Shown here in pieces: positions 6,973-14,485 of a DNA stretch of 34,404 bases (position 1 is the stretch's first letter; each line of letters begins with the position of its first letter). The notes under the pieces are model-generated. The model was not told the DNA's origin. It did not search any database and saw only the letters and a list, made by a program, of their open reading frames with translations. A program made the translations under genes and the position numbers. Origin of the DNA: Butyrivibrio sp. (lineage in GTDB: Bacteria > Bacillota > Clostridia > Lachnospirales > Lachnospiraceae). The DNA lies in contig SVFV01000036.1 of NCBI GenBank assembly GCA_015056655.1, positions 1 through 34,404 of the forward strand, read 5' to 3'.

Positions 6973-7675
6973 CGTTGGTGAGGTGTGGTGGATTCACTTT
7001 CCTTATGGGGATAAGGATGTTGAAAAGAGAAGACCTGCTATAGTTGTAGATGATGATACTATTGCTATTTTAGCAATGTATGTTACAAGTAAAGATAAAG
7101 ATAATCCATATAGTATAGAGATAGAAGATTGGAAAGAAGCAGGGCTTTCTAAACCGTCCTGGACTAGAATAGATAGGATAGTTAGCATAAGTGAGTGGTT
7201 CATGGATAGAAAGATCGGTGATTTATCCAGTCGAGATTTTTCGAAAATAATGGAGTTAGTCACGGAGATTAATTCTAAAAAGTTCCATGAGTTTAGCCTT
7301 CTCGCTATAAAAAATAGTAAGAACCAATACTTGCAGATTTATGATGAAAGATGGCAATGTTGGCTGTTTCCATATGTAAGAAGTACTGATGATAACAAGT
7401 CAAATGTTGATGCTTATGCAGAAGAGCTGCTTAAGGAACCAGTAAAGACTACTTATGTAACAGTGGCAAAGCATTGCAAATATTCAGTAAGTGACCAGGT
7501 TTATAAGATTTATAATCATAAACTCTATAAGGCATTGGTAGAGTCCGAATTGCTTCAGGTGACAGAAAATGATTCCAAATATAAATGGATGACTATAGAA
7601 GATTTGGAGTCAGATGAGGTAATTATGGAGAAAAATGATGATATAGTAGCATTTGTGAAGACCAAGTGTAAGTAA
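6959..7675 (+). CDS. PemK/MazF-type toxin with an extra C-terminal domain
   Basis: Residues 1 to about 110 match the PemK/MazF endoribonuclease family: VGEVWWIHFPYGD...KRRPAIVVDDD (beta-barrel start with the conserved RRPAIVV strand), a threonine in YVTSK, then GLSKPSWTRIDRIVSI and MDRKIGDLS. These toxins normally cut mRNA and have 110-120 residues. This one continues to 238. The extra part (about 118-238: NQYLQIYDERWQCWLFPYVR, later KYSVSDQVYKIYNHKLYKAL and KYKWMTIEDLE) looks alpha/beta and vaguely like degenerate NUDIX-like sensor domains. I see no intact Nudix box, so that is a guess. The C-terminal domain could sense a ligand or strengthen neutralisation. A strong terminator ends the operon. 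Confidence 0.8.
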   Translation: MGKYNVGEVWWIHFPYGDKDVEKRRPAIVVDDDTIAILAMYVTSKDKDNPYSIEIEDWKEAGLSKPSWTRIDRIVSISEWFMDRKIGDLSSRDFSKIMELVTEINSKKFHEFSLLAIKNSKNQYLQIYDERWQCWLFPYVRSTDDNKSNVDAYAEELLKEPVKTTYVTVAKHCKYSVSDQVYKIYNHKLYKALVESELLQVTENDSKYKWMTIEDLESDEVIMEKNDDIVAFVKTKCK

Positions 7676-7742
7676 TTGCTATAGAATTTTTCGATATTTA
7701 ATGGGTAATCAAAGTTCGTGAGGGTTTAATATATCAAGGATT

Positions 7743-7789
7743 GCCAAATATCAATGAATGGATTCTGTTCATTGATATCTGGCTTTTTT
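7743..7789 (+). terminator. Rho-independent terminator of the toxin-antitoxin operon
   Basis: A 16-bp stem with one mismatch (GCCAAATATCAATGAA at 7743-7758 with 7768-7783), a 9-nt loop and T6 at 7784-7789, 67 bp after the toxin stop. Confidence 0.88.
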
Positions 7790-7882
7790 GTTGATTAAAA
7801 AACATAATTTATAAAAAATACGAGCCCAGGAACTCCAAAAGGCAGGAGATTATACATATTAATGTAAATTTTATAAGCAGTT

Positions 7883-7970
7883 TTGGGAGCCCTACTGGCG
7901 AAAAGGAATGTTACGAGCTGCGTCATGCGACGTGGCTTGTTTTTGGCGCTTTATGAGCTTCCCAATTTTT
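7883..7970 (+). ncRNA. Candidate structured RNA with terminal stem and U-tract
   Basis: TTGGGAGC (7883-7890) pairs with GCTTCCCAA (7957-7965, one bulge) and is followed by T5. Inside sits a strong hairpin: AGCTGCGTC (7916-7924), loop ATGC, GACGTGGCT (7929-7937), nine pairs including two G-U. The GC content is well above the surrounding AT-rich gap and no reading frame covers it. The transcript could begin in the 7790-7880 stretch. I cannot match it to a known RNA family. Confidence 0.42.
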
Positions 7971-8044
7971 AAAAAATATAAAAGAAGAGAGATGAATGCA
8001 TGGCATGTTTTGTATTAAAATAGATAATAAGAGTTTTTTGCGGG

Positions 8045-8189
8045 GTAGTCTCATGAGATTTTGAGACTACTGTGAGACTGAGTTTTTGTTTAAAAAGCAT
8101 ATCATCGCGGGAATGCCATAAAATAGGCATGTGAGAGCAATGAACTTTCGCACACTAAAGTATCATAGTCTCAAATATGATGTGAGACT
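8045..8189. repeat. Cluster of five TGAGACT/AGTCTCA heptamers in inverted pairs
   Basis: AGTCTCA occurs at 8047-8053 and 8167-8173; TGAGACT at 8062-8068, 8073-8079 and 8183-8189. The first two form 9-bp arms (GTAGTCTCA at 8045-8053 with TGAGACTAC at 8062-8070), and the last two form an inverted pair 9 bp apart. It lies about 200 bp upstream of the XRE-TPR gene. The cluster may hold protein-binding sites or alternative RNA stems. Confidence 0.5.
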
Positions 8190-8247
8190 GGACGAGGTGG
8201 GGCTTGTATATATCCCTGAAGATATTAAAAAGACCGGGGAAGAATGA
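8140..8247 (+). CDS. Small ORF or gene remnant of 35 residues
   Basis: ATG at 8140 after GAGAG opens a frame reading MNFRTLKYHSLKYDVRLDEV then GLVYIPEDIKKTGEE, which has a coding-like composition. It overlaps the right-hand TGAGACT pair. It may be a short gene or the tail of a decayed one. Low certainty. Confidence 0.25.
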   Translation: MNFRTLKYHSLKYDVRLDEVGLVYIPEDIKKTGEE

Positions 8248-8348
8248 CAAAATACAAGAATAAATAATCAACCTCAGGTTGTACCGACTTGAAAACTGCG
8301 TCATTGTGGGCAATACGACTATATTCTACAATTATTCTTGTAAGAACT

Positions 8349-8366
8349 GAAATGAAGCTTCGTTTC
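8349..8366. promoter_or_regulatory. Near-perfect 18-bp palindrome before the XRE gene
   Basis: GAAATGAAGCTTCGTTTC is self-complementary except for one position pair. It sits 28 bp upstream of the start of the XRE-TPR gene at 8394, where an autoregulatory operator would be expected. Confidence 0.45.
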
Positions 8367-8393
8367 TTCAAAATCATATAAGGAGACGCGAAA

Positions 8394-9458
8394 ATGAATA
8401 TTGGGAACAAAATTAAGGCACTTCGTTTAAAGTCTAGTACAACGCAGGAGGCTCTTGCAGATGCGCTAGGAGTAAGCAGTCAGTCTATATCTAAGTGGGA
8501 GAACAATGTGTGTGCTCCGGATATATCACTGCTCCCGTCCATATCGGAATTCTTTGGGGTTACGATTGATGAACTGTTTGATCTATCTGTAGAGCAGAAG
8601 CTCCACCGTATCGAAAACATGCTTGATTATGAAAATGAGCTCACGGATGAAGCGTTTAATAATACAAAGGAGTTCCTGCTGGATATAAAAGATGAGTATG
8701 ATGAGAGTCATCCTGACAGGATGGATGGCAGGATTTATACATTTCTGGCCCATCTTTATCATCACAGAATAGTTAGTGACAGCAGATATGTTAGCCTGTA
8801 TGCCAGAAAGGCTATGAATTTTCATCCTAATGCAAAGGAGGATCAGTGGCTCCTGCAAAAGAGTGAAGGAGCTGTAGTCTGGGACTGGAACGCAAGGCAG
8901 CATAACAGCACTATAGAGTTTTTCAAGGATTTAGTAGAAAAACATCCTGAAATTGGCAGGAATTATCTATTTCTTATGGATAACCTTATTGCGGATCATC
9001 GCACTAAAGAGGCTGCAGATTATCTGACTTCATATTCAGAGCTTCCGGATCATAAGGATGTACTTGTTCCTGTATATGAAGCATATATTGCTTTTGCTGA
9101 GTATCGTGCTGAGGATGCATGGAAAAAAGTATCTGATATTGAGGAAGAGTTCCGTGACAGCTATGATGCGATATTTGAAGTAGCAGGCATTTATGCATCT
9201 AATGCAAGATATGAGGAGGCTTTGGAAAGATATCACAAAGCTGAGGAAATATATGTAACTAACCACAAGGAGCATATTTGCATGGATCATCTCCAGGCAC
9301 AGGCAAGAATTTATGAAATACTTGGAAAATATGAAGATGCCATCAGGTATGTTGAGCTTCAGATCAAGTATCTGGAAGAAGAATGGAACATCACTGAAGG
9401 CGCGGATGTTGACGCTCTTTGCGAGGAAAAGAGAAGACTGATAGACAAGATAAAATAA
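8394..9458 (+). CDS. XRE-family regulator with TPR-like domain
   Basis: The 354-residue protein has an N-terminal Cro/CI HTH (about 3-60: LRLKSSTTQEALADALGVSS then SQSISKWENNVCAPDISLLP). A long helical part has repeat units typical of TPRs (for example YASNARYEEALERYHKAEEI around 270 and ILGKYEDAIRYVELQ around 315). RBS AAGGAG. It has the same architecture as the regulator at 1961-3085 but is not a close copy. The regulated target is not evident: the only following gene is an orphan 66 bp downstream. Confidence 0.87.
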   Translation: MNIGNKIKALRLKSSTTQEALADALGVSSQSISKWENNVCAPDISLLPSISEFFGVTIDELFDLSVEQKLHRIENMLDYENELTDEAFNNTKEFLLDIKDEYDESHPDRMDGRIYTFLAHLYHHRIVSDSRYVSLYARKAMNFHPNAKEDQWLLQKSEGAVVWDWNARQHNSTIEFFKDLVEKHPEIGRNYLFLMDNLIADHRTKEAADYLTSYSELPDHKDVLVPVYEAYIAFAEYRAEDAWKKVSDIEEEFRDSYDAIFEVAGIYASNARYEEALERYHKAEEIYVTNHKEHICMDHLQAQARIYEILGKYEDAIRYVELQIKYLEEEWNITEGADVDALCEEKRRLIDKIK

Positions 9459-9524
9459 CATTAAAGGATATAAAACCTTTCGGCCGAAGGGTATTTCATG
9501 AGGGAGTTAATGGAGGAAATCATC

Positions 9525-9809
9525 ATGGATACCCAGACAATAATAAAAGCAAAATATGGAATAAGTAAAAGAGATTTGCATACTGTTCCAACATGGGCGA
9601 AAAATGAACAATTGGCACGCACTGTGCCACTCACGGAAATGTGGCAGATGGGAGACACAGTTGTAAAGAAGTGGGACAAGTACTCTCTGAGCAACTTGAA
9701 AGCTATATTTAAAGGACTTTTCAGACAGTATATATTCCAGGCGAACAGAGTGAAAATTGGGAGTTTTCCTTTATGCCGGACTCAGGGGACGGAGCATGCT
9801 TCTGATTAA
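9525..9809 (+). CDS. Hypothetical protein, 94 residues
   Basis: I do not recognise this protein. GGAGG eight bases upstream favours the ATG at 9525 over in-frame ATGs at 9498 and 9510. The protein is basic and lacks membrane segments; it contains VPTWAKNEQLARTVPLTEMW and a C-terminal KGLFRQYIFQANRVKIGSFP. The last 15 residues look unlike a folded core and could result from an old frameshift. It follows the XRE-TPR gene and is followed by a strong terminator, so the two probably form a transcription unit. Confidence 0.5.
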   Translation: MDTQTIIKAKYGISKRDLHTVPTWAKNEQLARTVPLTEMWQMGDTVVKKWDKYSLSNLKAIFKGLFRQYIFQANRVKIGSFPLCRTQGTEHASD

Positions 9810-9826
9810 GAAATAGACGCATAGTG

Positions 9827-9861
9827 GTGGGTACCAGTGTTTTGCTGGTACCTACTTTTTT
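9827..9861 (+). terminator. Rho-independent terminator
   Basis: GTGGGTACCAG (9827-9837) pairs with CTGGTACCTAC (9845-9855, one G-U), loop of 7, then T6. It ends the XRE-TPR/orphan unit. Confidence 0.88.
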
Positions 9862-9874
9862 ATGGAAAATAAGA

Positions 9875-10126
9875 GATGGCGCATCTGAGTATGACGTTAC
9901 TTTTGAACATGTTACAAGTATGCTTGATTACCTTATAGATAATCCATAAATAATCTATATGATACCTGATGGCAATGCTGATCCGGATACACTCAGATCA
10001 TATAAGAAGCATATTGAAGCAAACGGACTTTATGTCTATGGCTTTGTGTGTGCAGATAATAAAGAAGGATTTGAAAGAATGCAAAATCTTGATGAAGTGG
10101 CACATATAGTCGTGGATGTTGAATAA
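9875..10126 (+). pseudogene. Remnant of an unknown gene with an internal TAA
   Basis: One frame reads DGASEYDVTFEHVTSMLDYL then IDNP, hits TAA at 9947-9949, and continues without further stop: IIYMIPDGNADPDTLRSYKK ... AHIVVDVE, ending at TAA 10124-10126. The composition on both sides of the stop is equally protein-like, so this is best read as the C-terminal part of a broken gene. No RBS is evident. I do not recognise the family. Confidence 0.45.
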
Positions 10127-10183
10127 CGCATAATATATAATTTCCTAAATAAAGCCATTTTTAATATTTCAGAGGACATATGA

Positions 10184-10330
10184 GCTGATTATTGTCTTGA
10201 ACTGATCAGAAAAGAAAATGAAATATACTTTGATTATGTAAATGCTGCTTGTCAGCCAAGGACTGTGAAGGATACAATTGATATTAGAAAATTGAAGAAT
10301 AAAAAGCACAGAATATGGAGGGACCTATGA
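10184..10330 (+). pseudogene. C-terminal remnant of an unknown gene coupled to the next ORF
   Basis: The frame reads ADYCLELIRKENEIYFDYVN then AACQPRTVKDTIDIRKLKNK, ending at TGA 10328-10330. The TGA overlaps the ATG of the next gene (ATGA), a hallmark of translational coupling, so the fragment was once a real upstream gene. No start codon or RBS is left. Confidence 0.45.
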
Positions 10331-10530
10331 AAAAAGAGAGAAGGATATTGCATAAGCTGTTTGTTGTTTTAGGACTTTGGATTATCGTGTTTGACTTGCT
10401 TTGCCCATTTCCGTCAATGCTGGGAGTTTCAGGTCTGACATGGAGGCTAATAATCGGATTGGCAAGCGGTGTGATGATATTTATTTGTATATGGAAGATG
10501 TTTAGAACAGATAGTAAAGAATGCGTATAA
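10327..10530 (+). CDS. Small membrane protein, 67 residues
   Basis: The ATG at 10327 follows GGAGGG at short spacing; an ATG at 10315 is also in frame. The protein has a basic N terminus (MKKERRILHK) and two hydrophobic segments (about 11-25 and 36-55), ending FRTDSKECV. It is ATGA-coupled to the upstream remnant. The decayed C39-peptidase start begins in its last codons. The family is not recognised. Confidence 0.5.
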   Translation: MKKERRILHKLFVVLGLWIIVFDLLCPFPSMLGVSGLTWRLIIGLASGVMIFICIWKMFRTDSKECV

Positions 10531-10620
10531 AAAAGTTATTTTGGGGATTATAAAACTTTTTTATTCAGGCTACCATTATATTCTATGTTCCCGCTGTAGT
10601 TCAGGAATTTATTGATATTT
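10523..10620 (+). pseudogene. Decayed 5' end of a C39-peptidase paralog
   Basis: Positions 10523-10575 align with 81-135 of this window: both encode KK-(I/V)-L-G-I-I-K-L, then, after a 1-nt shift here, F-(I/F)-Q-A-(A/T)-I. The TTG start of the intact gene corresponds to TAT here, so the start codon is lost. A further piece reads VVQEFIDILDNTTMIAQ and stops near 10648. From there to 10737 I see nothing more I can support. Confidence 0.45.
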
Positions 10621-10737
10621 TGGATAACACAACCATGATTGCTCAGTAGAAATATATGTAGTGAATAATGCATGGTACTTGTAGGCTGTGCTGAATGAAT
10701 TATTAGAAAATGTAGCTTATATAAAAACTGAATTGCT

Positions 10738-10854
10738 ATGAACAGACCTCTTTACTTGGTGCCATCAGAAATGCATTCTTGGTTCTATCTGTTTAAGCGA
10801 AATATCGAATTATACGAATATAGAATTAAACTGACAGAAGCTGCGAAAGAATAA
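10738..10854 (+). CDS. Small ORF of 38 residues, possible gene tail
   Basis: The frame reads MNRPLYLVPSEMHSWFYLFK then RNIELYEYRIKLTEAAKE and stops inside the stem of a strong terminator. There is no good RBS. The exact fit to the terminator suggests it is the end of a once longer gene. Confidence 0.3.
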   Translation: MNRPLYLVPSEMHSWFYLFKRNIELYEYRIKLTEAAKE

Positions 10855-10873
10855 ATATCTTTCGCAGTTTTTT
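10841..10873 (+). terminator. Rho-independent terminator
   Basis: CTGCGAAAGA (10841-10850), a 7-nt loop, TCTTTCGCAG (10858-10867) and T6. It lies upstream of the recombinase gene and isolates it from the decayed region to the left. Confidence 0.88.
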
Positions 10874-10984
10874 GAGTGAACATAGCGGTTTTAGCCTTCC
10901 TTTATATTGCGCAAAATACTTGTTTTTGGTAATATTAGCGCATAGAACAACAAGAGCAGTATTTAACAGCCTTTCGGAGGGATT

Positions 10985-12037
10985 ATGGGCAAGAATTCCA
11001 AGTATTATAAGGATTTGCAAAAAGCCAAGACAGCAAAGATCAGGGAAATCCAGGATCAATTGCCTTTATATACAGGCGGATACATTGACTCATGTATAAG
11101 AAAACACCGGATCAATACTGCATACGAATATGCCAGTGACGTTTTATTATTTTTCCGGTTCTTAACAGCCCAAAATCCCAAATGCAAAAATAAAAAAACA
11201 AATGAAATCCCGCTGGACATACTGGATGCGCTTAATTGTGAGGATATCAATGAATTTCAGAGTTATATGAAAGCATCTGACGGGATTAGATCTCATATGG
11301 TAAGCGACCGAACGCTGGCTAGAAAAATGGCCAGCATGCGAAGTTTTTTCGCATATATGGCAGAAAAAGAATTCATATCAGATAATCCCACATTAAAAGC
11401 CGATAAAAACAAGAAACTTGTTGAAAATGATATCAAACGCCTGAGCACTAACGAAGCAAACAGGCTTATAAATGCAGTAAAAGAAACAAAAGCAGCTACA
11501 AACCGCGGTTCAGCGAGATCAAGAAACGTTTCAAAGAGGGATCTTGCCATAGTAACGTTGTTCCTGAATACAGGGATTAGAGTCTCAGAATGCGTTGGAA
11601 TGGATGTTTCTGACGTGGATTTCGTTAAAAACACCATAAAAATCGTCAGAAAAGGCGGCAAGGAAACTCATCTTTACATGAATAAAAATGTCAAGGAAAC
11701 ATTGCGTGATTATATACAGAATGAACGTCCATTTTTAACAGATGATCCGAAGGAAAAAGCTCTGTTCCTGTCATTAAAGCGTAACCGTATTGCTGTACGC
11801 AGCATTGAAGCCATGCTCAAGAAATTCAAAACCAGCGCAGGTATTTCAGAAAATGTCTCCCCACATACGCTCCGCAGGACTTATGGAACCACGCTATATA
11901 ACAAAACTGGTGATATTTACATGGTTGCTGATGTCCTCGGGCATAAAGACGTAAATACTACTGTAAAACATTACGCTGCCATGGATGAGGAACACAAGAA
12001 ATCTGCTGCAGAAGTTGATCTGTATGACGAAAATTAA
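10985..12037 (+). CDS. Tyrosine recombinase (XerC/D-like integrase)
   Basis: The 350-residue protein has an N-terminal SAM-like core-binding domain (about 30-140). The catalytic domain has the full active-site set: Arg199 in NTGIRVSE, Lys in the RKGGKE beta-hairpin (223-226), His294 and Arg297 in SPHTLRRT, His320 in VLGHKD, and nucleophile Tyr330 in VKHYAA. RBS GGAGGG. The recombinase appears intact. It is flanked on the left by broken genes and on the right by six direct repeats that may be its substrate. It could be a mobile-element integrase or a standalone recombinase; no excisionase or other element genes are visible. Confidence 0.93.
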   Translation: MGKNSKYYKDLQKAKTAKIREIQDQLPLYTGGYIDSCIRKHRINTAYEYASDVLLFFRFLTAQNPKCKNKKTNEIPLDILDALNCEDINEFQSYMKASDGIRSHMVSDRTLARKMASMRSFFAYMAEKEFISDNPTLKADKNKKLVENDIKRLSTNEANRLINAVKETKAATNRGSARSRNVSKRDLAIVTLFLNTGIRVSECVGMDVSDVDFVKNTIKIVRKGGKETHLYMNKNVKETLRDYIQNERPFLTDDPKEKALFLSLKRNRIAVRSIEAMLKKFKTSAGISENVSPHTLRRTYGTTLYNKTGDIYMVADVLGHKDVNTTVKHYAAMDEEHKKSAAEVDLYDEN

Positions 12038-12062
12038 TTACCTCTAAACAGTCGGTATTTTA

Positions 12063-12269
12063 TGGCAAAAACTATGTAAATCCGCCATGAAATGGCAAGA
12101 ATAATGTAAAAATATCGTCACCTTTTGGCAAAAACTATGTAAAACCGTCAGTAATTGGCAAAATCCATGTAAAAAAGAGCACTCTCCTATTGCTAAATTG
12201 TGTAGGAAAAGTGCTCAATAATCGTTATTGGCAAAAGTAATGTAAATAAATTGGCAAACAAAGTGTAAA
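12063..12269. repeat. Six direct copies of an 18-bp TGGCAAAAACTATGTAAA-type repeat
   Basis: Copies start at 12063, 12093, 12126, 12156, 12229 and 12252, all in the same orientation. TGGCAA and TGTAAA are invariant, with a variable six-base centre. Copies 1-4 have a period of 30-33 bp; a hairpin separates copies 4 and 5. The first begins 26 bp after the recombinase stop. Arm-type recombinase sites, the repeat-rich end of a transposon (IS21-type ends carry several repeats) and iterons are all possible. Confidence 0.85.
12171..12216 (-). terminator. Hairpin with U-tract reading leftward inside the repeat array
   Basis: GAGCACT...TCCTA (12177-12189) pairs with TAGGA...AGTGCTC (12203-12216). On the minus strand the stem is followed by T6 (complement of 12171-12176). 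It could stop transcription coming from the hydrolase operon. Confidence 0.65.
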
Positions 12270-12449
12270 AGGACAGTAACTGCATATGCGTGCGTTAAGT
12301 TTTGCAGTAATGCAGTTAATTATTCATATAACATTTTACGTGCATTTTCGATTGTGTTTTTCGTTAAATTAGGATTTAGCGAAATAATATTATGCCAAAC
12401 TGGTGTTCACTGCTATTTCACTGGCTTTATCACGATTTTTGAAAAACTT

Positions 12450-12491
12450 AACGCGACTTTTGAGCTCCTGGCGAGGACAAAAAGTCGCGTT
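12450..12491 (-). terminator. Hairpin downstream of the glycosidase gene
   Basis: AACGCGACTTTT (12450-12461) pairs perfectly with AAAAGTCGCGTT (12480-12491). It lies 65 bp past the glycosidase stop on the minus strand, with a T5 run seven bases after the stem. Apart from this hairpin and a short inverted pair (12278-12285 with 12310-12317), the 12270-12556 stretch shows no gene. Confidence 0.55.
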
Positions 12492-12556
12492 TACTATTGT
12501 TACTTTGAATAAAAAGTGAATTTATCTGACTTTTGTTGTGATTAATTCAATTTTAT

Positions 12557-13648
12557 TCATATATTTTTATTGCATTCCTTAATAGTTTCAATTTCTTCCT
12601 GGTCATACGGTCTAAAATCGTCATAAAATATATCATGCATCCACAGTCTTGTATCAATATCCGGAAGTTTCTTAATGAATTCCCATACATAATTAAATTG
12701 GGATTTTCCATTTACAAAACCAAAGAAATAACTTCCGATATTGTTTTTCTTCCACAATGGCATATGTGTCTGAATAATGCTTCTATATGGTCTGTGCATC
12801 CACTCAGTATTGATCAAGGGCCTCTCATATTTTTCCAATTTCTCTATATATTGCCTTGCATGCTCATAATCCCCATAGAAATGAAACGTTATAATATCAG
12901 ATAATTCTATGGCTTTTTCCTCGCATTCATGGTAAATACCGGGATTATTCAACCATCCGTAAGGATGATCAGCTCCCGCTCCCCATACATCGGCAGTCAG
13001 AGGCTGTGACACATCTTCTTCTCTAAACCATGAAAAGACCTTTTCCATCATTGGAACCGACAATGATAATCTACCTGAATTGCCGATTTCGTTCCAGACA
13101 TTCCAAATAAGTATCCTCTTGTCATCGCGATACCTTCTGGCAAGTTCACGAACATAGCCTTCCGCCACCACTTCCATCTCGGGTTCATCAATTATATTAT
13201 AACCTATAACTCCGCCTCCCTGCGTATCATCATCAAACGGCGTAATACTGCTTCCTCCGAAATAACCGGGCTCCGGTTCCGGTTGTGGCCCCAATTCAGG
13301 TTCTTTATAATGATTTTTAGGAACACAGCAATCGTTAAAAATAACCGGCATCATAGTCATGTTATATGAATCCAGCAAATCTAAAAATTCGTCTAAGTTT
13401 TTCAGAAAACTCTCATGCTGAACCCTCCAAAGATAAAATGGCAAAAATACTCTCACACTGTTAAAGTTTAGAGATGCTGCAAGTGCAATTTCCTTGGCGG
13501 CATCTCTGAATGCATTTTCATGATCATATTCCTGCAACATATAGACTATGCCTTCAATGGCACCACTTGGAATAAAGTTAAATCCACTTATCCAGGGTCT
13601 GGCGTTATACCATTCCCATATCTCTGCCTTTGACCATTTACTTTTCAT
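12557..13648 (-). CDS. Intracellular clan GH-A glycoside hydrolase (1,4-beta-xylanase-like)
   Basis: The 363-residue protein has no signal peptide, so it acts on imported oligosaccharides. It has a TIM-barrel layout: WYNARPWISGFNF near the start, LNFNSVRVFLPFYLW at strand 2-3, WNVWNEIGN with Glu187 as acid/base, HFYGD at strand 6 and LINTEWMHRP with Glu282 as nucleophile. The barrel end reads YFFGFVNGKSQFNYVWEF. Proteins of this kind are often annotated 1,4-beta-xylanase, but specificity is not proven. It is the last gene of the ABC-transporter operon and overlaps the esterase gene by 4 bp. Confidence 0.82.
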   Translation of the reverse strand: MKSKWSKAEIWEWYNARPWISGFNFIPSGAIEGIVYMLQEYDHENAFRDAAKEIALAASLNFNSVRVFLPFYLWRVQHESFLKNLDEFLDLLDSYNMTMMPVIFNDCCVPKNHYKEPELGPQPEPEPGYFGGSSITPFDDDTQGGGVIGYNIIDEPEMEVVAEGYVRELARRYRDDKRILIWNVWNEIGNSGRLSLSVPMMEKVFSWFREEDVSQPLTADVWGAGADHPYGWLNNPGIYHECEEKAIELSDIITFHFYGDYEHARQYIEKLEKYERPLINTEWMHRPYRSIIQTHMPLWKKNNIGSYFFGFVNGKSQFNYVWEFIKKLPDIDTRLWMHDIFYDDFRPYDQEEIETIKECNKNI

Positions 13649-14472
13649 ACCTGTTTATCCCCTCTTAATTTCTCATTCAAGAAACTGATTATCTGATCGT
13701 AATATTTTGGGCCTACAAAAAAGCCATGTCCCTGCCCTTCTACGGTAACGAAAGCAGCATCATTTCCGGCAGATTTTAGCGCGTCATAATACCTGCAGGA
13801 CTCCTCATACGGAACAAGGTCATCGACATCCCCATGGAACAGCAAAAATGGTGGATTTTGCCCCGAAGCATAAGTTATAGGACTCGCTTCCTCCCATTTT
13901 CTGCGTCCTTCCTTCAAAGAAACTCCTAAAAAGTCCTCTTCAATTCCGCCCTGTCCGTCCGTGTCTTTTCTCTGAAAAATCAGATCACTTGGACAATAAA
14001 ATGAAACAACCGCCTGAATGTCTGCTCCTTGTGTATTATTGAAGTTACTTCCGGCCATACATGCGATATAGGCTCCGGCAGATTCTCCCCATAAAGCAAT
14101 CTTGCTAGAATCAATATTTAGCTCTTTTGCATGTTCCTTGATATAAAGAATAGCCTTCTGGCAATCCTCAATGCATGCAGGATATGGCGCATGCTGTAAC
14201 AACCTATACTCTATGCAGGCGATAAAATATCCCTGCTTGGCAAGTCTGGCGATAGTCTCTTCATGTCTATATGACGAGGTAAGGTTTTCATCACTGAATC
14301 CACCTCCATGAATCCAAATAACTACCGGCATATTTCCGTTTCCACTTCTATATATGCATTCCATATACTGCCTTGGATGCTCCCTGCAGTATTGAATTCT
14401 TGAAATATAAGACAAGCCTTCTCTACAAAAATCAACTCGCTTAAGGTCATATAAAAAATCATACTCTCCCAT
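13645..14472 (-). CDS. Alpha/beta-hydrolase esterase (probable xylan-side-chain esterase)
   Basis: The 275-residue cytoplasmic enzyme belongs to the HSL/BD-FAE-like group. Its features are oxyanion motif HGGG (55-58), nucleophile elbow GESAG with Ser131, acid in HGDVDDLVP (Asp217 by family pattern) and His249 in GQGHGF. Such enzymes remove acetyl or feruloyl groups from short sugars. Position between a sugar importer and a xylanase-like glycosidase supports deacylation of imported xylo-oligosaccharides. It starts 13 bp after the permease gene. Confidence 0.82.
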   Translation of the reverse strand: MGEYDFLYDLKRVDFCREGLSYISRIQYCREHPRQYMECIYRSGNGNMPVVIWIHGGGFSDENLTSSYRHEETIARLAKQGYFIACIEYRLLQHAPYPACIEDCQKAILYIKEHAKELNIDSSKIALWGESAGAYIACMAGSNFNNTQGADIQAVVSFYCPSDLIFQRKDTDGQGGIEEDFLGVSLKEGRRKWEEASPITYASGQNPPFLLFHGDVDDLVPYEESCRYYDALKSAGNDAAFVTVEGQGHGFFVGPKYYDQIISFLNEKLRGDKQV

Positions 14473-14485
14473 TTTTATCCCCTTT

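Noticed and set aside
12063..12269. CRISPR array
   Set aside because: The repeats are 18 bp and degenerate in the centre, spacers are short and unequal, and no cas genes are present.
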